A stretch of DNA of 64,000 bases. Origin: Acidobacteriaceae bacterium (GTDB lineage: Bacteria; Acidobacteriota; Terriglobia; Terriglobales; Acidobacteriaceae). Where the stretch lies: NCBI GenBank assembly GCA_003151335.1, contig PLXE01000047.1, positions 62,001 through 126,000 of the forward strand, written 5' to 3'. Positions 1-9,326 of the stretch are shown piece by piece; positions within the stretch are counted from its first letter, which is position 1, and each line of letters starts with the position of its first letter. The position numbers were made by a program, and so were the translations under genes. The notes under the pieces are model-generated. The model saw only the letters and a program-made list of their open reading frames with translations. It ran no database searches and was not told where the DNA came from.

Positions 1-1113
1 GTATTCCTTTTGCAGGTCGCGCACCAGTTGGCCAAGCGCCTTGCCCTCTTCCGCCATGATGTTGGCCAGCAGCAGGGAATTCAGAAGGCCATCACGCTCC
101 GGCAGGTGCTGGGTTATGCCGATTCCGCCCGATTCTTCCCCGCCGATGAGGATGTCGCGCTCCAGCATGAGATCGCAAATGTACTTGAAGCCGATACCGC
201 ACTCGTTCACCTTGCGGCCATACCTCGCGGCAATGCGGTCGATCATGCGCGTGGTGTTGAATGCCCGAACGATCTCGCCGGGCCATTTCTTGCGCTTCAG
301 CAGCCACTCCAGAATCAGGCAGAAACATTTGTGCGCATCCACGAAGCTGCCATCGTCGGCGACCGCACCCAATCTATCGGCGTCGCCGTCAGTGGCCAGG
401 CCCGCTTGGCAGTGTTCGCGCACAACCGTTTCCTGCAGCATGGCAATGTGCGGCGGTATGGGCTCGGGATTGATTCCCGGGAACAGCGGATTGAGCTCCC
501 CGCGAATCTCCAGGTGATCGGTCCCACTCTCGGCAAAGATTCCCTTCAAAATCCCGCGCCCCGCACCGTACATCACGTCAATCACAAATTTAAAACCGGC
601 CTTGTGGATCAACTTCAAATCGACAAAATTCTTGATCGCGGAAATGTAGGGGGCCTTGAAGTCTGCGAGAGTCACGCTGCCACCGCTGCGCTCCAGACGG
701 GGAGAATCAAGTTCCTCCTCAATTGACTTCATGATGGCCGGCGTTCCCGATCCGCCATAGCCCGCCTTGTACTTCACCCCATTCCAGTTAAACGGATTGT
801 GGCTGGAGGTAATCATCACGCCACCCGCCGCACCCAGATTCTTGACCGCGTACGATAGCGCCGGAGTGGGCGTGTAATCGTCTGAGAGGCGCACCGCGAT
901 GCCAGAGCCGGCCAGAACTTCGGAGACGACCTCAGCCGCGCGCTGGGATGCAAAGCGGGTGTCATAGCCGACGACCAGCCCCTTGCTGGCGTCCTCGTTC
1001 TTGTGGACGTAAGTCGCGATCGCATTGCCGACCCGGCGAACGTTCTCGAAAGTAAAGTCATCGGCAATGATGCCGCGCCATCCATCCGTGCCGAATTTGA
1101 TCTGTGCCGCCAT
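1..1113 (-). CDS. Phosphoglucomutase/phosphomannomutase family protein (3' end outside window)
   Basis: The first 371 codons are visible; the C-terminal part runs off the left edge. The protein starts MAAQIKFGTDGWRGIIADDF. It has the phosphoserine loop TSSHNP at residues 102-107 (the phosphorylated Ser is probably 104), the metal-binding loop DGDADR near residue 240, and the sugar-recognition loop GGEESGGIG further on, so domains 1-3 of the alpha-D-phosphohexomutase fold are intact. It follows manC with 38 nt between them, after manA, so mannose-6-P to mannose-1-P conversion for GDP-mannose synthesis is the likely role. Phosphoglucomutase activity, or dual specificity, cannot be excluded. The GTDGWRG start argues against GlmM, which normally has GTDGIRG. 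Confidence 0.9.
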   Translation of the reverse strand, partial: MAAQIKFGTDGWRGIIADDFTFENVRRVGNAIATYVHKNEDASKGLVVGYDTRFASQRAAEVVSEVLAGSGIAVRLSDDYTPTPALSYAVKNLGAAGGVMITSSHNPFNWNGVKYKAGYGGSGTPAIMKSIEEELDSPRLERSGGSVTLADFKAPYISAIKNFVDLKLIHKAGFKFVIDVMYGAGRGILKGIFAESGTDHLEIRGELNPLFPGINPEPIPPHIAMLQETVVREHCQAGLATDGDADRLGAVADDGSFVDAHKCFCLILEWLLKRKKWPGEIVRAFNTTRMIDRIAARYGRKVNECGIGFKYICDLMLERDILIGGEESGGIGITQHLPERDGLLNSLLLANIMAEEGKALGQLVRDLQKEY

Positions 1114-1151
1114 CAGTATTTGCCTTTAACTGTGAGGAGCCGCTAGGAGCT

Positions 1152-2264
1152 CTAAACGAGACGTTTGAGTTTTTGTTCGTCAAGGTGTTTGACCACTTTG
1201 CCGACGTCCTGCGCATGCTCGCGCGTGGTGATCAGCAGCGCATCATCGGTTTCGACGACGATCAGGTTCTTCACTCCTACAACTGCGACGAACTTCCGCT
1301 TGGAGTGAACAAAGTTTCCCTCAGCATTCAGAGTAAAGTTCTGCTCAGAGACGATGACATTATCAGCCTCGTTCTTGCCCACGTTGCGATGCTCATAGAG
1401 CGCCGTCCACGAGCCAAGGTCGTTCCATCCGAAGTGTGCTTGGATGCAGTAAATGTGCGACTTGTCCTCGCCCTTGGCGGAGCGGGGCTCGAGTACGGCA
1501 TAATCCACGCTGATGTTTTCGCACTTAGGATAGAGTTTGGCGAAGGTCTTCTCGAAGCTGCGACTTCCGTAACTGGCCGCAATTTTTTCCAGCAGCGGCG
1601 CCGTGTTCGGCAGATGTTCACGCAGCGCATTGGCGAGGGTGCGCGCACTCCAAATGAACATTCCGCTGTTCCAGAAGAAATTTCCCGCCTTGATGAATTG
1701 CTCGGCGACCTCGGGCAGAGGCTTCTCGGTAAAGCGCCGTACCTGCAATACGCCTTTCCGCCACGGCTCGCCAACTTCGATGTAGCCGTAACCGGTCTCC
1801 GCGCGCGTGGGAGTAATGCCGATGACGACAATATTTTCGCCGGCAGCAGCGATCCGGGCGGCCCGCCCAATGTCAGCGCGAAAGCGCTTCTCGTCCACGA
1901 TCACGTGATCGGAGGGAAACATTCCGATGACTGCGGTGGGGTCGCTCCTCTCCAACAGAAAGGCAGCCAGTCCAATTGCCGGAGCCGTGTTCCGTCCGAC
2001 AGGTTCGGCAATGATCTGCCTCTTTGGAAGACCCTTGAGCTGGCCTACGATGGCGGGGCGCAAGTCCTGGTTGGTGATGATCCAGAATTGTTTTGCCTTC
2101 GCCAGCGGCGACAGGCGTTCGACGGTTTCCTGGATCATGCTTTTCTTGCTGTTCAGGGGCAGCAGTTGCTTGGCCATCCGCTTGCGGCTCAACGGCCAGA
2201 AGCGCGTGCCGCGTCCCCCGGCGAGAATGACGGGATAAAACGAAAACTTATCTGAAGTGGCCAC
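1152..2264 (-). CDS. manC: Mannose-1-phosphate guanylyltransferase
   Basis: This 370-aa nucleotidyltransferase makes GDP-mannose from mannose-1-P and GTP. The pyrophosphorylase signature GGRGTRFWPLSR is at residues 16-27, followed by KQLLPL. FPSDHVI and FVEKP-like (RRFTEKP) motifs and a FFWNSGMFIW stretch are typical of the family. It is the short form, without the C-terminal cupin isomerase domain of bifunctional ManC; that activity is encoded separately by the upstream manA. Start and stop spacing (46 nt from manA, 38 nt to the mutase) supports one transcript. Confidence 0.95.
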   Translation of the reverse strand: MATSDKFSFYPVILAGGRGTRFWPLSRKRMAKQLLPLNSKKSMIQETVERLSPLAKAKQFWIITNQDLRPAIVGQLKGLPKRQIIAEPVGRNTAPAIGLAAFLLERSDPTAVIGMFPSDHVIVDEKRFRADIGRAARIAAAGENIVVIGITPTRAETGYGYIEVGEPWRKGVLQVRRFTEKPLPEVAEQFIKAGNFFWNSGMFIWSARTLANALREHLPNTAPLLEKIAASYGSRSFEKTFAKLYPKCENISVDYAVLEPRSAKGEDKSHIYCIQAHFGWNDLGSWTALYEHRNVGKNEADNVIVSEQNFTLNAEGNFVHSKRKFVAVVGVKNLIVVETDDALLITTREHAQDVGKVVKHLDEQKLKRLV

Positions 2265-2310
2265 CGAGTTCGATTCCTCGCGCCCCGAGGTGAGCGCTCT
2301 GGTAAGTGTA

Positions 2311-3297
2311 TTACGGCGCGCTGATGGATTGCTCCAGCCTCGTCTCCGGCTCTGCTACTGCGTCCGTGGGCAGAGACATCCGCATCACGTCAAGCTCCCA
2401 CTGCGGGCGGAGTGTGTACTCCCGCACGCTGGCGGGAACGACCACCGCTTCTCCAGTAGCGAAACTGATGGGCTCCATCCCCTGCGATTCTACGATTCCT
2501 GCCCCGTCCACCGCGACCAGGATATGAGGGGAAGCGAGTGTGGTCTCCGCGTGCATCGCTTCGCGTAGCTTGATCTTCTCGACTTCAAAGAACGGCGAAC
2601 GCACCAGCACGTTGTAAACGTCTCCGCCGCAACTGAGCACTTTACCTGCATTCGTCCGCAGTTTTGCCGCCGCCAATCCTTCCGCGATATGAAGTTCACG
2701 GCCGCGGCCGTAATCGTAAAGGCGATAGGTGATATCGGATGTCTGCTGCGTCTCGACCAGCACCATTCCGCCGCCGATGGTATGAACGGTCCCCGCGGCG
2801 ACATAAAGCATGTCCCCCTGATGAACATCCACCCAGTTCAGCAACTCTTCCGCGCGCGTATCTTGAATTGCCTGTTTGAATTGTTCCAGCGTCACGCCGG
2901 GCTTCAATCCCAGTGCCACCTGAGCGCCGGGCTGCGCGCGCAACGCATACCAGCATTCGGTCTTTCCGCAGGGCTGGCCGATCTTGTGCGCCTGCTCATC
3001 ATCGGGATGGACCTGCACCGACAGCTTGTCGGCGGGAAAGAGAAACTTCACCAGCAGCGGAAAGCGATCGTCGAAACGCGCCGCCTTGCCGACCAGATCG
3101 CGGCCATATTCCTTCGAGAGTTCGCCCAGCGTGCGACCCGCCAGGGGTCCATTGGCGACCCGGTTGTCTTCCCAAGTCAACCAGCTCTCGCCGATCGGCT
3201 CCTTCACAACCCGGGTGTAAATGGGGCGAAGGTCGCGGACCCCCCAGGGCCGCTCGTCGAAGATGGGCATCAATAGCAGTGGATAGAGTTCGGACAT
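2311..3297 (-). CDS. manA: Mannose-6-phosphate isomerase, class I
   Basis: A 328-aa cupin isomerase interconverting fructose-6-P and mannose-6-P, the entry step to GDP-mannose. The zinc-site segment QVHPDDEQAHK (H97) and GKTECWYAL (E114) are present, with GTVHTIGGGMVLVE further on. The frame is open further upstream (to 3369), but MSELYPLLLMPIFDERPWG at 3297 matches the family start, and an earlier start would lie inside the preceding aminotransferase gene. The ATG lies 4 nt past that gene's stop codon, so translational coupling is likely. Confidence 0.93.
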   Translation of the reverse strand: MSELYPLLLMPIFDERPWGVRDLRPIYTRVVKEPIGESWLTWEDNRVANGPLAGRTLGELSKEYGRDLVGKAARFDDRFPLLVKFLFPADKLSVQVHPDDEQAHKIGQPCGKTECWYALRAQPGAQVALGLKPGVTLEQFKQAIQDTRAEELLNWVDVHQGDMLYVAAGTVHTIGGGMVLVETQQTSDITYRLYDYGRGRELHIAEGLAAAKLRTNAGKVLSCGGDVYNVLVRSPFFEVEKIKLREAMHAETTLASPHILVAVDGAGIVESQGMEPISFATGEAVVVPASVREYTLRPQWELDVMRMSLPTDAVAEPETRLEQSISAP

Positions 3298-3301
3298 CAG
3301 C

Positions 3302-4516
3302 CTACACGCTGGCGAAGAATTTGCGCATGCGCTCCAGGCCGCGTTCCAGGTTTTCGGCGGAAACCGCATACGAGACCCGGATGTGGTCCTGGGTGCCGAA
3401 GCCTTCGCCCGGAACCACCGCCAGGTGCGCTTCGCGCAAAAGCTTCCGCGCCACGTCGGATGCCGAGTTCAATCCGCCGCGCTCGAAGTAATGGCTGACG
3501 TTGGGATAGGCGTAGAACGCGCCATTCGGCGAGGTGCAGGTGAGGCCCGGAATCGCGCGCAGGCCCGCGACCACTTGATCGCGCAGAGAAATGTAGATAG
3601 CCAACATCTCGCGCACGCACTCCTGCGAACCGGTCAAGGCCGCCACCGCCGCCTTCTGCACGATCGAGGTGGGGTTCGAAGTACTCTGGCTTTGCAGCTT
3701 TGTCATCGCGCTGATGATGGGCGCAGGCCCCAGTGCATAACCCAGTCGCCAGCCGGTCATGGCATAGGTCTTCGACAACGAGCCGATGATGATGAGCCGC
3801 TCCTTCACTTCGTGAACGCAACCCGCCGAGAACAATTGTCCGGTGAAGTTCAAGTACACATAGCACTCGTCGGAGATAACATAGATACCGCGGTCATGGG
3901 CCAGCTTCAACACCGCGGCCATGTGCTCGGGCTTCATCACTGCGCCCGACGGATTGCCGGGAGAGTTCAGGAGGATGACCTTGGTGCGCGGCGTGAGCGC
4001 GCGCTCCACCATGTCGGCGGTGAGGTCGAAGTCGTGCTTCTCATCGGTGGGAATGTACACCGGCTCGCCCCCCGCATAGCGGACGATATCTTTGAACGAA
4101 ACCCAGTACGGCACCGGCAGAATGACTTCGTCACCGTGGTCCACCAGCACCTGGATGGCATTGAAGAGCGCGTGCTTGCCGCCGACCGAGGCAATGCAAT
4201 CTTCGCGCTTGTAGTCGGAGCCAAAATCAGCCGCGTGGCGCTGCACGATCGCATCGCGCAGCTCGGCCGTGCCGCCCACAGCCGTGTACTTGGTGAAATT
4301 GTTGTGGATCGCCGCAATCGCCGCCTCTTTAATGTGTGCCGGCGTGGCAAAATGCGGCTCGCCGGCGCCGAAGTCCACCACGTCGACGCCCTGGGCGCGC
4401 AACTTCTCCGCCTCCCCGATCACCGCCAAGGTGGAAGAAACTTCGATGCGTTGAATCCGGTTAGTCAGAAACGACGAGAGTTGGGTTCCGGCAGCAGTCA
4501 TGGGTTGGCCCTTCAT
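3302..4516 (-). CDS. Class I/II pyridoxal-phosphate aminotransferase, aspartate aminotransferase type
   Basis: A 404-aa fold-type I aminotransferase. It has the PLP-lysine motif SLSKTYAMTGWRLGY (K249), NSPGNPSGAV near residue 184 and ISDECYVYL near 214. Length and motifs match the Ib aspartate aminotransferases that transfer the amino group between aspartate and 2-oxoglutarate; some relatives also accept prephenate or other acids, so substrate is inferred. The start overlaps the end of coaD by 4 nt (ATGA). A second Met at residue 6 is an alternative start. Confidence 0.9.
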   Translation of the reverse strand: MKGQPMTAAGTQLSSFLTNRIQRIEVSSTLAVIGEAEKLRAQGVDVVDFGAGEPHFATPAHIKEAAIAAIHNNFTKYTAVGGTAELRDAIVQRHAADFGSDYKREDCIASVGGKHALFNAIQVLVDHGDEVILPVPYWVSFKDIVRYAGGEPVYIPTDEKHDFDLTADMVERALTPRTKVILLNSPGNPSGAVMKPEHMAAVLKLAHDRGIYVISDECYVYLNFTGQLFSAGCVHEVKERLIIIGSLSKTYAMTGWRLGYALGPAPIISAMTKLQSQSTSNPTSIVQKAAVAALTGSQECVREMLAIYISLRDQVVAGLRAIPGLTCTSPNGAFYAYPNVSHYFERGGLNSASDVARKLLREAHLAVVPGEGFGTQDHIRVSYAVSAENLERGLERMRKFFASV

Positions 4517-5034
4517 AAAAGATGAGTTTTCGTGGCGAACGAATGTTTCTCTGTAACCTTTTGGCGGACTCGTTCCTCGACCAGTTCCGGCACCAGTCCA
4601 GTCAACGGACCGCCGAACTTGGCGATCTCGCGCACGATGCGCGAGCTGAGGTAAGAATACTTTTCGGCGGGCATCATGAACACGGTCTCAACCCGCGGTT
4701 CCATCTTGCGGTTCATCAGCGCCATCTGCAACTCGAACTCGTAGTCGCTTACTGCGCGAATCCCCCGCAGCACCGCATTCGCATTCTTCTGGATACAGTA
4801 GGCGACCAGCAGACCCTCAAAAATATCGACGGTGACGTTGTCGAGGTCGGATGTCATCGCCGCCAGCATCTCTTTGCGCTCTTCTGTGCTGAACAGAGCT
4901 TCGCCTTTGTCGAGGTTGGGCGCAATCGCCACAATCAGCCGACTGAAGAGCTTGCTGCCGCGATGGATCAGGTCGAGGTGTCCGTTCGTAACTGGGTCGA
5001 ACGATCCGGGATAAATGGCGACGATGTCCTTCAA
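4513..5034 (-). CDS. coaD: Pantetheine-phosphate adenylyltransferase
   Basis: A 173-aa cytoplasmic enzyme of CoA synthesis that transfers AMP from ATP to 4'-phosphopantetheine, giving dephospho-CoA. The nucleotidyltransferase motif YPGSFDPVTNGHLDLI is at residues 9-24, with VLRGIRAVSDYEFE near 89 and the SSRIVREIAKFGG segment near 130. It is slightly longer than the usual 160 aa because of a short C-terminal extension. The gene follows recA after 132 nt and overlaps the aminotransferase start by 4 nt. Confidence 0.96.
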   Translation of the reverse strand: MKDIVAIYPGSFDPVTNGHLDLIHRGSKLFSRLIVAIAPNLDKGEALFSTEERKEMLAAMTSDLDNVTVDIFEGLLVAYCIQKNANAVLRGIRAVSDYEFELQMALMNRKMEPRVETVFMMPAEKYSYLSSRIVREIAKFGGPLTGLVPELVEERVRQKVTEKHSFATKTHLL

Positions 5035-5128
5035 GAGACCTCGGAGGGCGGGAGTCTATGCGGGATGATTTTATTCTGGCTTGCGTCCCGAGGCAATCGC
5101 TGAAAAAGAATCGGGGAAGATGCGCGGA

Positions 5129-5149
5129 GGGCCCTCGGGAAAAGGGCCC
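5129..5149. other. GGGCCC hairpin between recA and coaD
   Basis: GGGCCC at 5129-5134 and again at 5144-5149, separated by TCGGGAAAA, can form a GC-rich stem just downstream of the recA stop. No T-run follows on the minus strand, so this is not a clear intrinsic terminator. It may attenuate read-through into coaD or have no function. Confidence 0.35.
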
Positions 5150-5166
5150 CTTTCCGACGCGATGCC

Positions 5167-6252
5167 TTACTTCCGTCCTGCCGGACCTTTGGGCGTAGCG
5201 CTGGGCGCCGCCTCTGCATTGGCTGCCGCCGCTTGCGCCTTGTCTTCCACCGAGATCAGGCCGAGCGACTTGCGTACGTCGGTTTCGATCTTGGCAGCGA
5301 TGTCCTTGTTCTCTTTCAGGAACTGCTTGGCGTTTTCGCGGCCCTGGCCAATGCGTTCGCCCTTATAGCTGAACCACGAACCCGACTTCTCCACCAGGTT
5401 TCCATTGACCGCCAGGTCGAGCAAGTCGCCTTCGCGCGAGATACCCTCGCCGTACATCATGTCGAACTCGGCCTCGCGGAACGGCGCGGCGGTCTTGTTC
5501 TTCACGATTTTCACCCGGGTGCGGGAGCCGATCACCTGGTCGCCATCCTTGATGGCACCAATCCGGCGGATATCGATGCGGACCGATGAGTAGAACTTCA
5601 GGGCGCGGCCGCCGGTAGTGGTTTCCGGGTTGCCGAACATCACGCCAATCTTTTCGCGGATCTGGTTGATGAATACCAGGCAGGTGTGCGACTTGGCCAC
5701 GATAGCGGTGAGTTTGCGCAACGCCTGCGACATCAGGCGGGCCTGCAGGCCAACATGACTGTCACCCATTTCGCCGTCGAGTTCGGCCTTGGGCACCAGG
5801 GCGGCCACCGAGTCAACGACCAGCACGTCGATGGCGCCGGAACGCACCAGAGCCTCGGCGATCTCCAGCGCCTGTTCGCCATAATCGGGCTGCGAGACCA
5901 GCAGGTTGTCCACATCGACGCCCAACTTGGCCGCGTAGATGGGGTCGAGGGCGTGCTCGGCATCCACGAAGGCGGCCATGCCTCCTTGCTTCTGCGCTTC
6001 GCCAATCACCTGCAGCGCGATGGTGGTTTTGCCAGACGACTCCGGCCCGAAGATCTCGACCACGCGCCCGCGCGGGAAGCCGCCGATGCCCAGCGCCGCG
6101 TCAAACGAAATGGCTCCGGTGGAGATCACGGCGATGGGGACGACCGCACCCTTGCTCCCCAACTTCATGATGGAGCCTTTGCCGAATTGCTTTTCGATTT
6201 GAGACATGGCCAGGTCGATGGCCCGGCCTTTTTCCGTTCTTTCGTCTGCCAT
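5167..6252 (-). CDS. recA: Recombinase RecA
   Basis: A 361-aa RecA, of normal length. It starts [20 protein letters not shown]. The Walker A motif GPESSGKTT is near residue 68, the MAW-type VDAEHALDP segment follows, and the Walker B region is [13 protein letters not shown]. The DNA-binding loops are intact ([12 protein letters not shown]). The C-terminus is Ala/Pro-rich rather than strongly acidic. It promotes homologous pairing and LexA-type autocleavage. A consensus -10 lies about 140 nt upstream. I saw no recognisable SOS operator, which may simply differ in this phylum. Confidence 0.98.
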   Translation of the reverse strand: MADERTEKGRAIDLAMSQIEKQFGKGSIMKLGSKGAVVPIAVISTGAISFDAALGIGGFPRGRVVEIFGPESSGKTTIALQVIGEAQKQGGMAAFVDAEHALDPIYAAKLGVDVDNLLVSQPDYGEQALEIAEALVRSGAIDVLVVDSVAALVPKAELDGEMGDSHVGLQARLMSQALRKLTAIVAKSHTCLVFINQIREKIGVMFGNPETTTGGRALKFYSSVRIDIRRIGAIKDGDQVIGSRTRVKIVKNKTAAPFREAEFDMMYGEGISREGDLLDLAVNGNLVEKSGSWFSYKGERIGQGRENAKQFLKENKDIAAKIETDVRKSLGLISVEDKAQAAAANAEAAPSATPKGPAGRK

Positions 6253-6394
6253 GAATGCCGCTCCTTGGCGGCGGCGTCCCGGCGCAGCAGGAATCCGGGA
6301 GGGCCGCTTGCGATAAAGTGCGATGGGTCAGTGAGGCAGGCGCCATGAAGTAATAAGAGTTTCGCGATAAGAGGCGCATGGGTCCCGACGCTGA

Positions 6395-6400
6395 ATTATA
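6395..6400 (-). promoter_or_regulatory. Candidate recA -10 box (TATAAT)
   Basis: On the minus strand the sequence reads TATAAT, a perfect consensus -10 preceded by an AT-rich, T-run -35 zone that matches consensus poorly. It would place the recA transcript start near 6388, giving a leader of roughly 135 nt. Otherwise the 311-nt gap 6253-6563 between recA and thyX holds no gene that I can see. Confidence 0.45.
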
Positions 6401-6563
6401 CATCCGGACAAACCGAAAAAGCGAAGAAATAGCGAATCTATGCGCACGAAAGTACTAGACCTTTGGTGCGTCACAGACTTGGGTGATATCGAAAGCATTC
6501 CTACGAGCTCGAGTACACGCTCGCCGAAACGCCCTGAAGGAAGTCCGTCGCAGAATCCCAGCT

Positions 6564-8141
6564 TCAACGCTTCAGCAAATCCACCGGCTCGCGGACGTCG
6601 GTGACGCGGAAGTATTTCGCCAGCGCGGGACAACGCTGCGCCACCGCCTCGTACATCGCATACGCCACGTTGCGATAGGAGAAGTGACCGGCTGCCCCGG
6701 TGCGCAGCTCGCTGATGTAAATTGCTTCGGAGAGATCCATCTTGAACAACGTGCGCTTGCGATAAGCCAGCGGGATGACGTATTGCGACTGCTCTTCCGC
6801 GTCGGCAGCATCGCGCGCAGCCAACTTAACCGCGGCATCACGCGCGCGCTCCATCACGGAATCGTAGCGGGCGGTCAGTCCCGCCGAGCCGATCTCCGGT
6901 GGCGCGTCATAGCCGTGGGCGGCCGTGTAGCCTTGCACGATTTGCACGCAGCGGCGGTGGCGGTGCATATCGCGGAAGCCGCCGATGTCCATCAGGATGT
7001 CGAAGCGGAATTGCTGACCGGCACAGTAGGCGCGCGAAACCTCGTCATGGCGGCCGCGATGGTGCAGACCGAGATCGATCAGCTCGCGGCGTTGCGCTTC
7101 CGGAAGAGCTTCCACAACCTGGCGAATCTGCCGATAGGAATGATGCGAATACTGGTACAGCAGCGTGGCCGCAAGCTCGACCTCCAGCGGATCGGCGTCC
7201 AGAAGATCGACCAGAGGTGCGGGCTGGATGGCGCTCGAGGCGAGCAACTCCGTCGCCGCCACGGTCAAGTCGCGACGAGTTTCGATCTCGTAGGGGCTGG
7301 GCTCGGCATACTTCATCAAGGTCGGCGCTACCCGGACATCGCGCAGCAGGAATTCGCCGGCACGCTCGGCAACCGCCGGACACTCGCGCTGGATCTCCTG
7401 CACCAATTCGCGCGCACCGGCGTGGCTCACGTTGTAAGACGCATCGCGCGCAGCTTGCTTCAGCAACTCTCCCAGCCGCCGGACCTCAGCGTGGGTGTCC
7501 GACAACAATCGCGACACCTGCATCTCCAGAGTGCGTGCGCTGACGATCTGGCCCAGCGAAGTGTTGGTCGCCAGCGGCAGCAGGTAACGCGAAAGGTCGA
7601 AAGCGCGGGCGCGCAGCGTGCGCTCGTAGGCGTCCAACTTCATATCGTCAGGCTTGGGTGTGCGGTCCCGCAGATAGCGGAACATCTCCTCGGAGAAGTG
7701 CCGATATTCGGCGAAGAGCAGATCCACGGTCTCGCGGTAGAGAGAGCGCGCCGCGGCATCCTCCGCAAAATCGGGAACAAAGTATCCGCTCTTCTGGAAG
7801 TCCTGATAGCGGGTGGAGCGTTCCTGTCCGTCCCAGCGGGGCTCGTCGACGGTTATGGTCGCGGCCAGAATCGACAGTCGCTCGACGGCAAAAGCCAGGT
7901 GCGCCAAATCCGCGATGCTGCGATGTCCGTACTGAAAATAGTACGTGTTGAGAAATTTCTCGGCTCTTTGCTCATTCAGTTCGGCCAGTGATTCGCGCAT
8001 GGAAAGCGCCGAGCGCGAGTATTTTGCCATACCATAAGCCAGCACTTCCGGGTCGGCCCCGTTAACGGCATAGACCTGAGTACTGGGCCCGTGGTGGTGC
8101 GGAACCTCCGTGGTATCGTTGGGTTTGGAACTTGATGACAT
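6564..8141 (-). CDS. thyX: FAD-dependent thymidylate synthase, double-domain type
   Basis: A 525-aa protein with two ThyX-like halves. It would methylate dUMP to dTMP using methylene-tetrahydrofolate, FAD and NADPH. The frame is open upstream to 8519, but MSSSSKPND at 8141 is the sensible start: the upstream translation is low-complexity and overlaps the divergent DUF2071 gene. The N-half has GHRSIADLAHLAF and then ERSTRY (Ser near residue 109). The C-half has MHRHRRCVQ (RHR near residues 394-396). The usual single motif RHRx7S is thus divided between the halves: the N-half lacks RHR and the C-half lacks the Ser. This double form is about twice the length of a classical ThyX (about 220-250 aa). 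Confidence 0.85.
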   Translation of the reverse strand: MSSSSKPNDTTEVPHHHGPSTQVYAVNGADPEVLAYGMAKYSRSALSMRESLAELNEQRAEKFLNTYYFQYGHRSIADLAHLAFAVERLSILAATITVDEPRWDGQERSTRYQDFQKSGYFVPDFAEDAAARSLYRETVDLLFAEYRHFSEEMFRYLRDRTPKPDDMKLDAYERTLRARAFDLSRYLLPLATNTSLGQIVSARTLEMQVSRLLSDTHAEVRRLGELLKQAARDASYNVSHAGARELVQEIQRECPAVAERAGEFLLRDVRVAPTLMKYAEPSPYEIETRRDLTVAATELLASSAIQPAPLVDLLDADPLEVELAATLLYQYSHHSYRQIRQVVEALPEAQRRELIDLGLHHRGRHDEVSRAYCAGQQFRFDILMDIGGFRDMHRHRRCVQIVQGYTAAHGYDAPPEIGSAGLTARYDSVMERARDAAVKLAARDAADAEEQSQYVIPLAYRKRTLFKMDLSEAIYISELRTGAAGHFSYRNVAYAMYEAVAQRCPALAKYFRVTDVREPVDLLKR

Positions 8142-8186
8142 TGCCGTGAATGATATGCGGTATGGAATTCGTGGGCAACCGGGGAC

Positions 8187-9056
8187 GTGTGGGAGTCGCA
8201 GAAAAATCCGGGGCGACCGATGATCACCCGCGAGGCCATGCCGACAGACGCTCCCTCGTCCACCACCGACAGCCGGTCCGGACAGGAAGAGAGCCGCACG
8301 CAGTGGGTGGGCGCCGATTCCATTCTGTTTGCCACCACGCATCGTCCCTGGCCTGCGCCCATGGCGCCGTGGATCATGACCCAGCGCTGGAACGACTTGC
8401 TTTTTCTGCATTACCCGGTGGCGCCGGAAGCGCTCCGTCGGCTGGTCCCGGATGTGCTGACCCTCGACACCTACAAGCAACGCGCGTGGGTCACCGTCAC
8501 GCCCTTCTGGATCAATCATCTGCGCCCGCCGGGAGTTCCTTCGCTGCCGTGGCTCTCACATTTTTCTGAGATCAATGTGCGGACCTATGTCACCTACGAC
8601 GGCAAGCCGGGTATTTATTTCTTCAGCCTTGATGCCAGCAATTTGTCGGCGGTCTGGGGAGCACGCGTCTTTTATCGTCTGCCATATTGGCAGGCTTCCA
8701 TGAAGGTGAAAGGACGAGGCGGGCCGAAGCTCGAATACGTGTCGACGCGGCAGCACGGACCCAAGCCCGCGGAACTGCGCTGCTCCTACGGCCCCGCATC
8801 GGACAGCTTCCATGCACGGCCGGGCTCGATCGAGCACTTCCTCGCCGAGCGCTATTGCCTTTATGCCTTCAGCCGCAAACGGCTTTATCGAGGCGAGATT
8901 CACCATCTGCCATGGGACCTGCAGCAAGCTACGTTTGAAGTGGAGCAGAACACCATGGCTCAACCAGCGGGTGTGCAGCTTCCCCCGCAACCGGAGCTTG
9001 TCCATTTTTCACGCGAGCTGAAGGTTTTATTCTGGGCGCCAGAGCGTCTGCTGTAA
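8187..9056 (+). CDS. DUF2071 (YqjF-like) family protein
   Basis: Up to 289 aa; starts at 8187, 8220 or 8238 are all possible and none has a clear ribosome-binding site. The domain begins around MTQRWNDLLFLHYPVAPEAL and continues with WVTVTPFWINHLRPPG, typical of the YqjF/DUF2071 family, whose structure resembles acetoacetate decarboxylase. The biochemical function is unknown. It is divergent from thyX, with 45-78 nt between the two starts. Confidence 0.8.
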   Translation: MWESQKNPGRPMITREAMPTDAPSSTTDSRSGQEESRTQWVGADSILFATTHRPWPAPMAPWIMTQRWNDLLFLHYPVAPEALRRLVPDVLTLDTYKQRAWVTVTPFWINHLRPPGVPSLPWLSHFSEINVRTYVTYDGKPGIYFFSLDASNLSAVWGARVFYRLPYWQASMKVKGRGGPKLEYVSTRQHGPKPAELRCSYGPASDSFHARPGSIEHFLAERYCLYAFSRKRLYRGEIHHLPWDLQQATFEVEQNTMAQPAGVQLPPQPELVHFSRELKVLFWAPERLL

Positions 9057-9079
9057 TGGAATTCGTTTCATTTGTCGAA

Positions 9080-9184
9080 TTGTCATTACGAGCGAAGCGA
9101 GGAATCTGCTGTTGTTTGCGGCTCGAACGACGGCTGGGGAAAACAGCAGATCCCTCACGGCCTAAAGGCCGTTCGTGATGACAA
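9080..9184. repeat. Imperfect palindromic repeat, GTCATnnCGAGCG family
   Basis: The left arm begins TTGTCATTACGAGCGAAGC at 9080 and ends with GAATCTGCTGTT. The right arm, starting AACAGCAGATCCCTC at 9142, is its approximate inverse and ends at 9184 with GTGATGACAA. A small hairpin GGCCTAAAGGCC lies in the right arm. The element fills most of the gap between the DUF2071 gene and fabG. Related sequences occur at 13.1, 40.1, 47.0 and 47.4 kb. Confidence 0.75.
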
Positions 9185-9326
9185 CTCCAAACATGCGGCT
9201 GATCCTTATGTGTGCTACAACACTCCGCGACTAGACTTCTCCCCAACTTTCTGCGAACAGAAGAGCGAAATCTCCAGGCGTTCAGCATTGGTGGTTATAA
9301 TCCTCCTTGCTTCAACAGGAGGCTTC

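Noticed and set aside
1104-2255. 383-codon plus-strand frame
   Set aside because: It is antisense to manC, has no recognisable domain, and its opposite strand encodes a textbook protein.
5129-5149. Intrinsic terminator after recA
   Set aside because: A GC stem is present, but there is no T-run on the minus strand, so it is listed only as a hairpin.
6253-6563. SOS/LexA operator upstream of recA
   Set aside because: I looked for CTGT-N8-ACAG and GAAC-N4-GTTC type boxes and found none; a lineage-specific operator cannot be judged by eye.
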